From Prochlorococcus sp. AG-355-M18 (GTDB lineage Bacteria; Cyanobacteriota; Cyanobacteriia; PCC-6307; Cyanobiaceae): a DNA stretch of 43,034 nucleotides. Made by a program: the position numbers and the translations under genes. The DNA lies in assembly GCA_003280725.1 (NCBI GenBank), contig QCED01000013.1, forward strand, positions 1-43,034, given 5' to 3'. How positions within the stretch are numbered: the first letter of the stretch is position 1; each line of letters opens with the position of its first letter. This document shows, piece by piece, positions 12,211-21,643 of the stretch. A model generated the notes under the pieces. That model saw nothing but the letters and a program-made list of their open reading frames with translations. It did no database searches and had not been told where the DNA came from.

Positions 12211-13302
12211 ATGAAATCTGTTAATACTTGGAATTTAACTAATAATAAACTTCATCAATTATTCAAAGATAATAACGAATTTATTTCTATTAAAGTCCGG
12301 GGTAATACATGGGAACCAATTACTAGATGGCTAAGATTAGATTCAAGAATTTTCAGAGAAACTACTCATAAGGCAAGAATAACTTTATGCGATATTGAAT
12401 CTCTAGCAGAAATTTATAACTATAGATCCATTAGATGGAAAGCAAAAAAATTAACCCCTTTGCCAACTAAATTACTTCCAGAATCATTAAAAAATATTAT
12501 TCGCAAGTTACCAATAATAAAACAACTGGCCTACGAACTAGAAATATTTTTTTATAAATATAAAGAAAATAATTCGGACCATTTAATTTCAATAGTAATT
12601 CCAGCAAGAAACGAAGCTGGTAATAAAAAACTTTTAATAAACGCGTTAAATAAATTTAAAAATATTGCATATGACTTAGAAATTATATTTGTTGAAGGTA
12701 ATAGCAATGATAATACATATGCAATGCTAAAAGAATTAAAAAGAAATTTCTCACATTTTTTCAAGATATCTCTTTTAAAACAAACTTCTAAAGGAAAGAA
12801 AAACGCTGTTGTTGAAGGTTTTAATATTTCTTCAGGTGAAACCCTAGCCATAATTGATAGTGATTTTACTGTAGATATTGATGACAGCATTGCAGCAATT
12901 ATGGAATCAACCAAGAATGAAAATATCTTAATTAATTGTGCCCGCACAACTTTCCCAATGGAGAAAGATGCTATGAGATGGGCGAATTATATAGGAAATA
13001 GACTCTTTGCAATTTTTTTATCTATTCTCATAAATAAGCCAGTATCAGATTCACTTTGTGGAACAAAAGTGTTTTCAAGAAAATTCTTTAAACTTATGAA
13101 ACAAAATGGAAGTTGGGATTCAAAGTCTGATCCCTTTGGAGACTTCACAATAATATTTGAAGCAGCAAGAAATAATATTAAAATACTGAATTATCCTGTT
13201 CGATATTACGCTAGAAAATCTGGCTCACCAAATATCTCCAGATGGATTGATGGTTTAAAACTTCTCAAAGTATGTTGGATTTACATGATTTCCGATATTT
13301 AA
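12211..13302 (+). CDS. Family 2 glycosyltransferase with vestigial methyltransferase-type N-terminal segment
   Basis: A 363-residue protein. The GT-A domain starts near 125 (LISIVIPARNEAGN), with IIFVEGNSNDNT (about 159-169) and the D-x-D-like Asp216-Ser-Asp218. SDSLCGTKVFSR and DPFGDFTIIFEAA come near the C-terminus. Residues 1-120 are not a GT fold. Motifs such as NTWEPITRWLRL and the run leading into PLPTKLLPE resemble the end of the methyltransferase half in bifunctional methyltransferase/GT2 proteins of other bacteria. The SAM-binding core (GxGxG) is absent, and only 45 bases lie between this gene and the upstream GT39 gene. Substrates unknown; a cell-surface glycan role is inferred. Confidence 0.8.
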   Translation: MKSVNTWNLTNNKLHQLFKDNNEFISIKVRGNTWEPITRWLRLDSRIFRETTHKARITLCDIESLAEIYNYRSIRWKAKKLTPLPTKLLPESLKNIIRKLPIIKQLAYELEIFFYKYKENNSDHLISIVIPARNEAGNKKLLINALNKFKNIAYDLEIIFVEGNSNDNTYAMLKELKRNFSHFFKISLLKQTSKGKKNAVVEGFNISSGETLAIIDSDFTVDIDDSIAAIMESTKNENILINCARTTFPMEKDAMRWANYIGNRLFAIFLSILINKPVSDSLCGTKVFSRKFFKLMKQNGSWDSKSDPFGDFTIIFEAARNNIKILNYPVRYYARKSGSPNISRWIDGLKLLKVCWIYMISDI

Positions 13303-13381
13303 ATTCAAATCATTTTTCATAAGTATTTTCTAAAGATTTTTAATTTCACCAAATTAGTAATAAAGTAGTTAGATTCTTAAT

Positions 13382-15028
13382 GTGGCAAATTCATCTGAAT
13401 TTCATAGTATGAGTTTTAATTTTGGTTTCACAAAAATAAATAAAAAAAAATACCACAGGCAGAACTATGGGAAAATTCTTACTGTAAGGCTTCCCTGCAA
13501 TCCAATATTTCCTATAGGACCTATTTACTTAACAGACCACGTACATAAATGTTTCCCAAGTATTGAACAACAATTTATTGATCTAGCAATAATTCCATCT
13601 AATAAAGTTTCCAAATATTTAGCTAGAAAAATTGATCAGTTTAGACCTCACTTAATAATATTTTCATGGAGAGATATACAAATATATGCACCTGTCGATG
13701 GCAGAAGTGGAAATCCTCTACAAAACTCCTTTGAAGTTTTTTACTCAAAAAATATCATTAAAAAAATTAGAGGTTCTTGGGGAGGATTAAAATTAATTGC
13801 ATCTCATTATGGAGAGATATATAGAAATACCTCTTTAGTCAGGATGGGACTAAAAAGAGCACAAAAATATAACAAAGATGTAAAAGTAATTTTAGGAGGT
13901 GGCGCTGTTAGTGTCTTCTATGAACAATTAGGAAATCTACTTCCAAAAGGAACTGTAATTTCTGTTGGAGAGGGAGAAAATCTGATAGAGAAAATAATTA
14001 AGGGAGATTCTATAGAGGAAGAAAGATGTTATCTTGCTGGACAAAAACCTCGGAATAAATTAATTCATGAACAACCTTCAGGCACTATTAAAACTGCCTG
14101 CGACTATAAATACATTAAATCAATATGGCCTGAATTTAATTGGTATATAGAAGGTGGAGATTACTATGTAGGGGTGCAAACAAAAAGAGGTTGTCCTCAT
14201 AATTGTTGTTTCTGTGTTTATACAGTTGTTGAGGGGAAGCAGGTTCGCGTCAATCCTGTTAAAGAAGTAATCAAAGAAATGAAGCAATTATATGATCTTG
14301 GAGTTAGAGGATTTTGGTTTACAGATGCGCAGTTTATTCCAGCTAAAAAACACATCGAAGATGCAAAAAATCTTTTGCAAGCTATAAAGAATCAAGGCTG
14401 GGACGATATTAATTGGGCTGCTTACATCAGAGCAGATAATATTGATGCTGAGCTGGCTCAACTTATGGTTGATACAGGTATGAGCTATTTTGAAATCGGT
14501 ATCACTTCAGGATCTCAAGAACTTGTGAGAAAAATGAGGTTAGCGTATGACCTTGAAACTGTATTAGATAATTGCAGAATGCTAGTCCAATCAGGTTTCA
14601 AGAATCATGTTTCAGTCAATTATTCATTTAATGTTTTTGATGAAACGCCAAGCACCATAAGACAAACAATTGCTTACCATAGAGAATTAGAAAATATTTT
14701 TGGTCAAGGCTTAGTTGATCCAGCTATATTCTTTATAGGTTTACAGCCTCACACTCTTCTTGAGAAGTACGCCTTAGATAATAAAATTTTGAAGCCGAAT
14801 TATAATCCAATGAGCATGATGCCCTGGACTGCTCGAAAACTTCTATGGAATCCAGGTTCACTAGGGGAAAAACTTGGTCAGGTTTGCTTAGAAGCTTTTG
14901 ATAATCCAGAAGATGAATTCGGTAAAACTGTTATCAACATTCTTGAGAGAGAATATGGAAAGTCCTCTTTAAAAGAGTCCTTAAAAGTCCGCCCCTTATC
15001 AGAAAGGAAATTAGCTCATGCTAAATAA
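13382..15028 (+). CDS. B12-binding-type radical SAM protein
   Basis: A 548-residue protein. The radical SAM cluster motif C-x3-C-x2-C is Cys271, Cys275, Cys278 in RGCPHNCCFC, followed by a TIM-barrel region (about 265-460). The N-terminal part (about 60-215) has a Rossmann-like pattern (VKVILGGGAVSVFYEQ, ISVGEGENLIEKI) typical of the cobalamin-binding domain of class B radical SAM enzymes, but no clear D-x-H-x-x-G. Cyanobacterial relatives are, from memory, sometimes labelled photosystem II high-light acclimation radical SAM proteins; the reaction is unknown. The start is GTG at 13382; an ATG at codon 10 is an alternative. It converges on clpS. Confidence 0.82.
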   Translation: MANSSEFHSMSFNFGFTKINKKKYHRQNYGKILTVRLPCNPIFPIGPIYLTDHVHKCFPSIEQQFIDLAIIPSNKVSKYLARKIDQFRPHLIIFSWRDIQIYAPVDGRSGNPLQNSFEVFYSKNIIKKIRGSWGGLKLIASHYGEIYRNTSLVRMGLKRAQKYNKDVKVILGGGAVSVFYEQLGNLLPKGTVISVGEGENLIEKIIKGDSIEEERCYLAGQKPRNKLIHEQPSGTIKTACDYKYIKSIWPEFNWYIEGGDYYVGVQTKRGCPHNCCFCVYTVVEGKQVRVNPVKEVIKEMKQLYDLGVRGFWFTDAQFIPAKKHIEDAKNLLQAIKNQGWDDINWAAYIRADNIDAELAQLMVDTGMSYFEIGITSGSQELVRKMRLAYDLETVLDNCRMLVQSGFKNHVSVNYSFNVFDETPSTIRQTIAYHRELENIFGQGLVDPAIFFIGLQPHTLLEKYALDNKILKPNYNPMSMMPWTARKLLWNPGSLGEKLGQVCLEAFDNPEDEFGKTVINILEREYGKSSLKESLKVRPLSERKLAHAK

Positions 15029-15045
15029 TAAATTTACTTATTATT
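15024..15045. terminator. Possible bidirectional terminator hairpin
   Basis: AATAATAA (15024-15031) and TTATTATT (15038-15045) form a perfect 8-base-pair, all-AT stem with a 6-base loop, between the convergent ends of the radical SAM gene and clpS. It overlaps both stop codons. Stability would be low, so function is uncertain. Confidence 0.3.
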
Positions 15046-15361
15046 AATCCTCTTTCTCAATTGAACTAGAAATTCCTTTTGACTTTAATGATTCTGAGTA
15101 GAATTCTGCAGGCTCTAAATCACAAACAATTACCAAACCTACACCCGTATTATGTGCCTCTAGCATAATAGCGATTGCATCTTGTTCGCTTAATTGCGGC
15201 ACAACTTCTCGTAGTGAAATAGTGACATACTCCATAGAATTGACTGGATCATTATGGAGTAAAACCTTATATTTTGGAGATTTATTTTTTAATTCAGCAG
15301 GACTCTTTTCAAGGACTGCTGAGTTATTACTTACACTTTGTTCTAACTTTATTGATAGCAT
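15044..15361 (-). CDS. clpS: ATP-dependent Clp protease adaptor ClpS
   Basis: A 105-residue N-end-rule adaptor that delivers substrates with destabilising N-termini to ClpAP or ClpCP. The ClpS core is clear: YKVLLHNDPVNSMEYV, then VPQLSEQDAIAIMLEAHNTGVGLVIVCDLEPAEFY. The Asn-Asp pair and the M-x-x-A-H-x-x-G substrate-pocket region are retained. It starts 31 bases after the stop of dapL on the same strand, so the two are probably cotranscribed. Confidence 0.93.
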   Translation of the reverse strand: MLSIKLEQSVSNNSAVLEKSPAELKNKSPKYKVLLHNDPVNSMEYVTISLREVVPQLSEQDAIAIMLEAHNTGVGLVIVCDLEPAEFYSESLKSKGISSSIEKED

Positions 15362-15392
15362 TAAATTTTTTAAATCTAAAAGATACTTACAA

Positions 15393-16619
15393 TTATATAT
15401 TAATTATTCTTTGCATTGCATCAATTACATTTGATCGTGAGTTAAATGCTGACAAACGAAAATAACCTTCTCCTGATAATCCAAATCCGCTCCCAGGTGT
15501 GCCCACGACACTAACTTTTTCAAGTAGGAAATCAAAAAAGTCCCAAGAAGTCATTTGATCAGGAACTTTGATCCAGATGTACGGAGCATTGTCCCCACCA
15601 TAAACTGTGTATCCTGCTGTCTGAAGTTTATTTTTCATAATTTGTGCATTTTCCATGTAAAACTCAATTAAACCCCTCACTTCTTGCTTGCCTTCAGGAG
15701 AATATACAGCCTCTGCTCCTCTTTGGACAATATAGCTTACTCCGTTAAATTTTGTTGATTGTCGTCTATTCCAAAGAGGCCATAAATCTATCTCCTCATT
15801 TGTTGAGCTGAATCCTACAAGATTTTTAGGTATGATTGTATAAGCACATCTAACTCCAGTAAATCCTGCATTCTTTGAAAAAGATCTAAATTCGATAGCG
15901 CAATCCTTCGCTCCCTCAACTTCATATATTGAATGTGGAATATCCTTATCTTGAATAAAAGCTTCATAAGCAGCATCAAAAAGTATTAAAGATTTGTTTT
16001 GAAGAGCATAGTCAACCCACTTTTTCAATTCTTCTTTAGTGATCGTTGCTCCAGTAGGATTATTTGGAAAACAAAGATATAAAATATCAACTTTATTTTT
16101 AGGTATTTCGGGTAGAAATTTATTTTCCTCATTTATTGCAATATAAGTCAATCCTTGATAAGTACCATTTTCGAGAGCATCTCCAGTTCTTCCCGTCATA
16201 ACATTACTATCTACATAAACTGGGTAAACAGGATCTGTTACAGCAATTGAATTATTCTTACCAAGAATATCTAAAATATTGCTACTGTCGCATTTCGAAC
16301 CATCTGATACAAATATTTCTTCTGGTGAAATTTGACATCCCCTTGAAATAAAATCATGCTGAGATATTTTTTCTCTAAGCCAAGAATAACCTTGTTCTGG
16401 CCCATAACCCCTAAAACCTTCATTGGTTCCCATGTCATTTAAAGCCTTAGCCATAGCATCCCTGCAGGCTCTAGGTAATGGTTCTGTAACGTCTCCTATT
16501 CCAAGCTTAATTATTTCAGAATTCTTATTTGATTGAGAATATTTTTTTACCCTTTTAGCAATCTCAGGGAATAAATAGCCTGCTTTGAGTTTTAAATAAT
16601 TTTCGTTTACTTGAACCAC
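15393..16619 (-). CDS. dapL: LL-diaminopimelate aminotransferase
   Basis: A fold-type I PLP aminotransferase of 408 residues from the chosen start. It converts tetrahydrodipicolinate directly to LL-diaminopimelate, the cyanobacterial/plant route to lysine and peptidoglycan precursors. [10 protein letters not shown] holds the PLP lysine (Lys249), [11 protein letters not shown] and [10 protein letters not shown] carry the cofactor contacts, and GDVTEPLP and [11 protein letters not shown] are DapL signatures. The open frame runs 14 codons further upstream to an ATG at 16661, but relatives begin M-V-Q-V-N-x-N-Y. That matches the in-frame GTG at 16617-16619, so the shorter start is used. Confidence 0.93.
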   Translation of the reverse strand: MVQVNENYLKLKAGYLFPEIAKRVKKYSQSNKNSEIIKLGIGDVTEPLPRACRDAMAKALNDMGTNEGFRGYGPEQGYSWLREKISQHDFISRGCQISPEEIFVSDGSKCDSSNILDILGKNNSIAVTDPVYPVYVDSNVMTGRTGDALENGTYQGLTYIAINEENKFLPEIPKNKVDILYLCFPNNPTGATITKEELKKWVDYALQNKSLILFDAAYEAFIQDKDIPHSIYEVEGAKDCAIEFRSFSKNAGFTGVRCAYTIIPKNLVGFSSTNEEIDLWPLWNRRQSTKFNGVSYIVQRGAEAVYSPEGKQEVRGLIEFYMENAQIMKNKLQTAGYTVYGGDNAPYIWIKVPDQMTSWDFFDFLLEKVSVVGTPGSGFGLSGEGYFRLSAFNSRSNVIDAMQRIINI

Positions 16620-16913
16620 TTTAAGATAAAAAAGTTGACCAATATAAGGATAATGTATCAACGTGCTTTAGTGGTGATTAGATGTTAATATTATTGTAGT
16701 TATAGTTTAGTCAAGAACTAATCATAGCTATTAATTCAATTTCAAATAGTTTGAAAGTCGTCTAAAAGTTTAGATATAGCTTAAGCAATTGCTATTAACT
16801 TTAATTTAAAAAGTAAATAATACTAACTATAAAAAATTGCTTTCTTAAAAATAAAAAATTTAAAACTTTACTTTAGATGATTTTCAAAATTCAAACCATT
16901 AGTAATTAATTAT
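16620..16913. promoter_or_regulatory. Divergent promoter region and likely long rne leader
   Basis: A 294-base AT-rich stretch between dapL and rne contains no convincing small gene. It holds a palindrome AGCAATTGCT (16784-16793) and a TATAAA-like -10 candidate near 16828. Cyanobacterial rne transcripts are known to have long, U-rich 5' leaders that RNase E itself can target, and a similar arrangement is plausible here. No specific site can be proved from sequence. Confidence 0.4.
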
Positions 16914-18731
16914 ATGTCTCAGCAAATAATCATCGCTGAGCAGGCTCGAATTGCAGCACTACTCACAGATGATCGAGTTGATGAATTAATCGTCGCACAA
17001 GGTCAATATCAAATTGGCGATATATTTTTAGGAACAGTTGAAAATGTTCTCCCAGGGATTGATGCTGCTTTTATAAATATTGGTGAAAGTGATAAAAATG
17101 GATTTATCCATGTATCAGATCTAGGTCCATTAAGACTCAAAAAAGGAATATTAGGAATAACGGAGTTACTAGAACCTAAACAAAAAGTTTTAGTACAGGT
17201 AATAAAGGAACCCACGGGATCTAAAGGACCTAGACTCACAGGAAGTATTTCAATCCCTGGAAAATACTTGATATTACAGCCATATGGTCAAGGAATAAAT
17301 ATTTCCAGAAAAATAAATAAAGAAACAGAACGAAATCGCCTAAAAGCTCTTGGGGTTTTAATGAAACCACCAAGCACAGGTTTACTATTTAGAACAGAAG
17401 CAGAAAATATAAAAGAAGAAATACTTATTGAAGATTTAGAAAATTTAATTCAACAATGGGAAAATATTTTAAAGGTTTCTGAAACTTCCAATCCACCAAA
17501 TTTAATAAAAAGAGATGATGAATTCTCTCTAAAAATTTTGAGAGATCATATTAAATCATCTACTAAAAGCATAATTATCGATAGTAAATTTTCCGTGGAA
17601 AGAGCTAAAGATTTTTTAATAGATTATGAATTTAATATCAATATTGAATTTCATGATAACGATTTAAACCAACATATTTTAGAAAATTACGAAATTAAGA
17701 AAACCATACAAAAAGCTCTTCAACCTAGAGTTGATCTTCCTTCAGGAGGTTATATAATAATCGAACCAACTGAAGCACTAACAGTAATTGATGTAAACTC
17801 TGGATCATTCACAAGATCTGCCAACTCGCGACAAACTGTGTTATGGACGAATTGCGAAGCAGCAGTTGAAATCTCGAGGCAAATGAAATTAAGAAATATT
17901 GGTGGAGTTATCGTAGTAGATTTTATTGATATGGAATCCAGAAGAGATCAATTTCAATTACTTGAGCATTTTACTTCAGCAATCAAAGATGATTCTGCTA
18001 GGCCTCAGATAGCTCAACTGACTGAATTAGGTTTAGTTGAGTTAACCAGAAAAAGACAAGGCCAAAATATATATGAACTATTCGGCAAAAAATGTTCTAT
18101 TTGCAATGGTACAGGCAATATAGAAAATAAATTGAATTTTGATATTTCAAATCCTCAAATTAAAAGTTTTGAAGAAAAATCTAATAAATCAAACAGTATG
18201 AAATCTCTAGAGATAGATATTTCTCAATCAATTGATAATCAAGAAAAAATAATTGAACAAGAGTTTGTTAACCAAAAGAACTTAAATAAGGAAGATATTT
18301 CCAACAATAAGGAAAAAGATAATGATGATGTAAAGAAATTAAACTCCAAAGAAAAAAATATAATAACCGTTGATCTTACAAATAATGAAAAAATTATTTT
18401 CAGTCAACTAGGTATTAATCCACTTATAAAGTTAGGGAAAGAATATCTTACTAGCAATAATTTTGTGCTTTTAAAGGACAAAATTAAAGAAAAAACTTTA
18501 TATGATGAAAACTCAAAAACACAAAAAATAAAAGGAATCACAAAATCTAAAGATGCAGAAGAAGTTGAAACTAATATTGAAAAAAATACAAACTCTAAAG
18601 ATAACTCAACAAAAAAAATTAATGAGGATGAAGAAGTTGTTGTTTTAGATAACAAGATTGAAATTGAACTCACTGATGACAAAAAAAATGCTAGAAAAAC
18701 AAGAAGAAGATCCTCAGCAAATATTGATTAA
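16914..18731 (+). CDS. rne: Ribonuclease E
   Basis: A 605-residue endoribonuclease of the E/G family, central to mRNA decay and rRNA/tRNA processing. It has an S1 domain (about 35-115, with [23 protein letters not shown]) and the catalytic metal-binding aspartates Asp293 in VIDVNSG and Asp336 in VVDFIDM. The Zn-link cysteines are Cys394 and Cys397 in [10 protein letters not shown]. The tail from about 405 is non-catalytic, Lys/Asn/Glu-rich and shorter than in enterobacteria. It ends with RKTRRRSSA (594-602), close to the Arg-rich nonapeptide reported to bind PNPase in cyanobacteria. Its 3' end overlaps rnhB. Confidence 0.95.
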   Translation: MSQQIIIAEQARIAALLTDDRVDELIVAQGQYQIGDIFLGTVENVLPGIDAAFINIGESDKNGFIHVSDLGPLRLKKGILGITELLEPKQKVLVQVIKEPTGSKGPRLTGSISIPGKYLILQPYGQGINISRKINKETERNRLKALGVLMKPPSTGLLFRTEAENIKEEILIEDLENLIQQWENILKVSETSNPPNLIKRDDEFSLKILRDHIKSSTKSIIIDSKFSVERAKDFLIDYEFNINIEFHDNDLNQHILENYEIKKTIQKALQPRVDLPSGGYIIIEPTEALTVIDVNSGSFTRSANSRQTVLWTNCEAAVEISRQMKLRNIGGVIVVDFIDMESRRDQFQLLEHFTSAIKDDSARPQIAQLTELGLVELTRKRQGQNIYELFGKKCSICNGTGNIENKLNFDISNPQIKSFEEKSNKSNSMKSLEIDISQSIDNQEKIIEQEFVNQKNLNKEDISNNKEKDNDDVKKLNSKEKNIITVDLTNNEKIIFSQLGINPLIKLGKEYLTSNNFVLLKDKIKEKTLYDENSKTQKIKGITKSKDAEEVETNIEKNTNSKDNSTKKINEDEEVVVLDNKIEIELTDDKKNARKTRRRSSANID

Positions 18732-19344
18732 AGTACCCGAAGTTGGAATAGATGAAGTAGGAAGAGGGGCAGTTTTTGGGCCAGTATTTTCAGCAGTTGT
18801 CATATTAACTGAAAAAAATAGATACATCTTAAAAAAACTGGGAGTGGAGGATAGTAAAAAATTAACTCCAAAAAAAAGAAAATTACTTTTGCCGAAAATT
18901 TTATTACTTTCCTCAGATTATGGGATAGGGCAATCTTCGGCGAGAGAAATAGATAAAATTGGCATCAGATGTGCCACTGAACTATCAATGATAAGAGCTC
19001 TAAAAAAATTAAAAGAGAAACCATCAGAAATAATAATTGATGGCCCTTTACCATTGAGGCAATGGAACGGAATACAAAAAAATATAATATCTGGAGACTC
19101 CAAATTTATTTCAATAGCTTCAGCAAGCATAGTTGCAAAAGTATCTCGTGATAATCTAATGGAAAGGTTAGAAAAAATATATTCAGGGTACTTAATATTT
19201 AAAAATAAAGGTTATGGAACAAGGGAGCATTTATCTATTATCAAAGAAAATGGAATAACTAATCTTCATAGAAAAAGTTTTTTAAAAAATCAAATCTTAT
19301 CTAGTTCTGACCAATCTAAAAAATCTTTAACTAACTGCTGTTGA
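18688..19344 (+). CDS. rnhB: Ribonuclease HII
   Basis: Removes RNA from RNA-DNA hybrids, including single ribonucleotides. Catalytic acids are visible in GIDEVGRG (Asp, Glu) at the N-terminus and in IIDGPLPL (Asp), followed by [14 protein letters not shown]. From the ATG at 18688 the protein is 218 residues. Other possible starts are TTG 18658, ATG 18676 and TTG 18724; the last would reduce the rne overlap to 8 bases. With 18688 the overlap with rne is 44 bases in another frame. At the 3' end it overlaps the convergent DUF1997 gene by 55 bases, and its last 15-20 codons look poorly constrained. Confidence 0.9.
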   Translation: MLEKQEEDPQQILIKVPEVGIDEVGRGAVFGPVFSAVVILTEKNRYILKKLGVEDSKKLTPKKRKLLLPKILLLSSDYGIGQSSAREIDKIGIRCATELSMIRALKKLKEKPSEIIIDGPLPLRQWNGIQKNIISGDSKFISIASASIVAKVSRDNLMERLEKIYSGYLIFKNKGYGTREHLSIIKENGITNLHRKSFLKNQILSSSDQSKKSLTNCC

Positions 19345-19808
19345 ACTCTTGTCTTTATACCTAACAAAATTCCATTTAATACTGAATGACCAGTAGATTC
19401 CAAAATTCTCTTTGGTACCAACTTTAATAAAGGAGGTTGACTTACTGACACCCCTAAAAGGGCCTCTCCTTCTAATCCAATATCAGTTGCTTCCAAATTC
19501 GCATTCAAAATAAGATTAAAATCATCTATTATCCCCAAACCATCCAATGTACTATCTAGAGCACTCATTCTCAATATCCCATCTTTATTTTCTACCGCAA
19601 TAGAAACAACAGGATTAATGTCTAGTTGAAAAACCTTAAAACTTGTTACTGTATACTTGTACCTACCTTCTCCTTCAGGTTCTAATTTTTTGGGGTCAAG
19701 CATTGCTCCAACAACTCTTTCTTCTTCCAAAAGATACTTAGAAAGATATTCTTTATTTCGTGTTACGGAAAGCTTTAATTTCTGTTTAGCATCAAAAGAC
19801 AATAGCAT
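19290..19808 (-). CDS. DUF1997 family protein
   Basis: A 172-residue protein without signal peptide or membrane segments. It has the cyanobacterial/plastid DUF1997 pattern: a START-like beta-rich fold with [21 protein letters not shown], an aliphatic repeat in the middle, and a C-terminal helix ([16 protein letters not shown]). Its function is unknown. Its 3' end lies on the opposite strand to the last 55 bases of rnhB. It is divergent from pheA with a 52-base gap, so their promoters must be compact or shared. Confidence 0.78.
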   Translation of the reverse strand: MLLSFDAKQKLKLSVTRNKEYLSKYLLEEERVVGAMLDPKKLEPEGEGRYKYTVTSFKVFQLDINPVVSIAVENKDGILRMSALDSTLDGLGIIDDFNLILNANLEATDIGLEGEALLGVSVSQPPLLKLVPKRILESTGHSVLNGILLGIKTRVQQQLVKDFLDWSELDKI

Positions 19809-19860
19809 CTTCTATATCCCTCCAATGCTTATTTGATCTCTTTTTTTCTTACAATTAATC

Positions 19861-20706
19861 ATGCGCAAACAAGTTGCATATTTAGGTCCTAAAGGGACAT
19901 ACGCAGAAAAAGCAGCTCATATATTATCAAAGCTTGCAAATTTTCAGACACCTATATTTGTACCATGTAATGGGTTACATTCGGTTATTAAATCAATAGC
20001 CTACAACAATTGTGATGCAGCTGTAGTTCCTATTGAAAATTCTGTAGAGGGCGCAGTCACAACAACACTAGATGCCCTTTGGAAATTTCCCGATATATTT
20101 ATCAATAAAGCAATTGTTTTACCCATAAAACATGCATTAATTAGTGATGGAGAACTTTCAATCATCTCAGAAGTTTTATCTCACCCACAAGCATTAGCTC
20201 AATGTTCAGAATGGTTATCTGAAAACCTTCCTAATGCAATTCCATTGCCAACAAATTCAACATCAGAAGCTGTAAATATGGTAAAAGGGAGTAAATTTAG
20301 AGCAGCTATTGGTTCAAAATCATTAATTCAAATTGAAGGACTTAAGGAATTAGCCTTCCCTATTAATGATGTTCCAGGTAATTGCACCAGATTTGTCTTA
20401 TTGAGCAAAGATTCAAATTCTCATTCGGCAAATATTGTCAGTTTTGCTTTCTCATTAATCTCAAATAAACCTGGTTCTTTACTTAAAGCTATAAATTTAA
20501 TTGCTGATTTTGGATTTAACATGAGTAAAATAGAATCTAGGCCTTCTAAAAGAGAGTTAGGAGAATATACAATTTATATTGATTTAGAAATAAATAAGCA
20601 AAATAATATTGAAAATTTTCTTGAACTCAAAAATAAACTAAAGCCCCTATGTAATAAATTTGTAGATTTTGGATATTATTTCTCTGAGAATATTGAATTA
20701 GATTAA
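19861..20706 (+). CDS. pheA: Prephenate dehydratase
   Basis: A 281-residue monofunctional enzyme converting prephenate to phenylpyruvate in phenylalanine synthesis. The N-terminal AYLGPKGTYAEKAA, the VPIENSVEGAV segment and the catalytic Thr-Arg-Phe in NCTRFVLL (about 178-185) are present. A C-terminal ACT domain (about 195-275) carries GSLLKAINLIADFGFNMSKIESRP, the phenylalanine-binding ESRP motif, so feedback inhibition is expected. There is no chorismate mutase domain. It ends 1 base before the convergent methyltransferase stop. Confidence 0.96.
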   Translation: MRKQVAYLGPKGTYAEKAAHILSKLANFQTPIFVPCNGLHSVIKSIAYNNCDAAVVPIENSVEGAVTTTLDALWKFPDIFINKAIVLPIKHALISDGELSIISEVLSHPQALAQCSEWLSENLPNAIPLPTNSTSEAVNMVKGSKFRAAIGSKSLIQIEGLKELAFPINDVPGNCTRFVLLSKDSNSHSANIVSFAFSLISNKPGSLLKAINLIADFGFNMSKIESRPSKRELGEYTIYIDLEINKQNNIENFLELKNKLKPLCNKFVDFGYYFSENIELD

Positions 20707-20707
20707 T

Positions 20708-21643
20708 TTATCCTCTACATTTATAAACTCCAAATTCCATTAAACCTTTTCTGAATGCCCAATTCATCAAAAGTATTGTTGGAATTTCTCTAATGGACTT
20801 TATTATTGCCTTGGGTCCAAGAGACAAAATTGCAAAAGGTCTTCTAATCCCTTCAATGATCGAATCATACCATGAAGGATTTGTATAAGAATTCCAATTT
20901 TCAGAAATAACTCTTCCAGCACTATTTTTATTAGTTCTAAGAATATTACCGAATTCGTTAATACTAATAAAATTAGGATGTACCCACTGTTCGAGTAATT
21001 GTTTAAGAACCAATTTCTCAAAAAAAGATGGAGGGTTTGCAATAAGATCTCTTGAGTTCCAATCAGCCAATGCCAAATAACCGCCAGGTCTCAAAATTCT
21101 GAGTATCTCATCTGCAAATCTAATTTTATCATTCATGTGGGCGCCAGCCTCAACGCTCCAAATTGCATCGAATGACCCATCTTCAAATTTTAAATCTAAG
21201 GCATCCATAACTTGGAAGCTGCAATTGAGTCCAGAAGGAGTAAGTTCTCTTGCTCTTTTTACTTGAGCTGGACTAATTGTAATTCCAGTAACGCTAAATC
21301 CATAATATTTTGCAAGAATCCTAGAACTTCCCCCTATTCCACAACCTACATCAAGTATAGTAGAACCTTTTGGCAATTTATCTAAGCCACTCCACTTTAC
21401 TAATTCATGGACAAACTGAACTTTAGCCTTTCTGAAATCAATATTTTTTTCCGTTGCTGGATAAAAGCCCAAATGTATATGCTCTCCCCATAGTCTTTCT
21501 AGTAATTTATCTTGCGTCCAAGCATCATATGCAGATGCCACACTTTCAGAAGATATATATCTTCTAGCTTTAACTCTCCAAATGATAATTGAAGCTAAAA
21601 GAAAAAAAACAAGTAAAAAAAAAGGGAAAACTAATTCAAACAT
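20708..21643 (-). CDS. MPBQ/MSBQ-type methyltransferase (plastoquinone/tocopherol pathway)
   Basis: A 311-residue SAM-dependent methyltransferase. An N-terminal hydrophobic segment (3-22) probably anchors it to the membrane. Motif I is LDVGCGIGGSSRIL (97-110), followed by VTGITISPAQVKRA and LRPGGYLALADWN. The whole protein, including the N-terminal anchor and the C-terminal EIPTILLMNWAFRKGL, resembles Synechocystis Sll0418, the 2-methyl-6-phytyl/solanesyl-benzoquinone methyltransferase. Plastoquinone synthesis is the most likely role here, with tocopherol possible. Its ATG directly follows the stop of the upstream Lon-N gene (TAA-ATG, no gap), implying coupled translation. Confidence 0.88.
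   Translation of the reverse strand: MFELVFPFFLLVFFLLASIIIWRVKARRYISSESVASAYDAWTQDKLLERLWGEHIHLGFYPATEKNIDFRKAKVQFVHELVKWSGLDKLPKGSTILDVGCGIGGSSRILAKYYGFSVTGITISPAQVKRARELTPSGLNCSFQVMDALDLKFEDGSFDAIWSVEAGAHMNDKIRFADEILRILRPGGYLALADWNSRDLIANPPSFFEKLVLKQLLEQWVHPNFISINEFGNILRTNKNSAGRVISENWNSYTNPSWYDSIIEGIRRPFAILSLGPKAIIKSIREIPTILLMNWAFRKGLMEFGVYKCRG

Noticed and set aside
12552-12947. 131-codon minus-strand frame opposite the GT2 gene
   Set aside because: It is a shadow of the conserved glycosyltransferase domain, with no motif of its own.
13380-13412. ATG at 13380 as the radical SAM gene start
   Set aside because: It is in a different frame and hits a stop after ten codons; the in-frame start is the GTG at 13382 or the ATG at codon 10.
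16620-16661. N-terminal extension of dapL to the ATG at 16661
   Set aside because: The extra 14 residues are hydrophobic and absent from relatives, which start M-V-Q-V-N; the in-frame GTG at 16619 fits.
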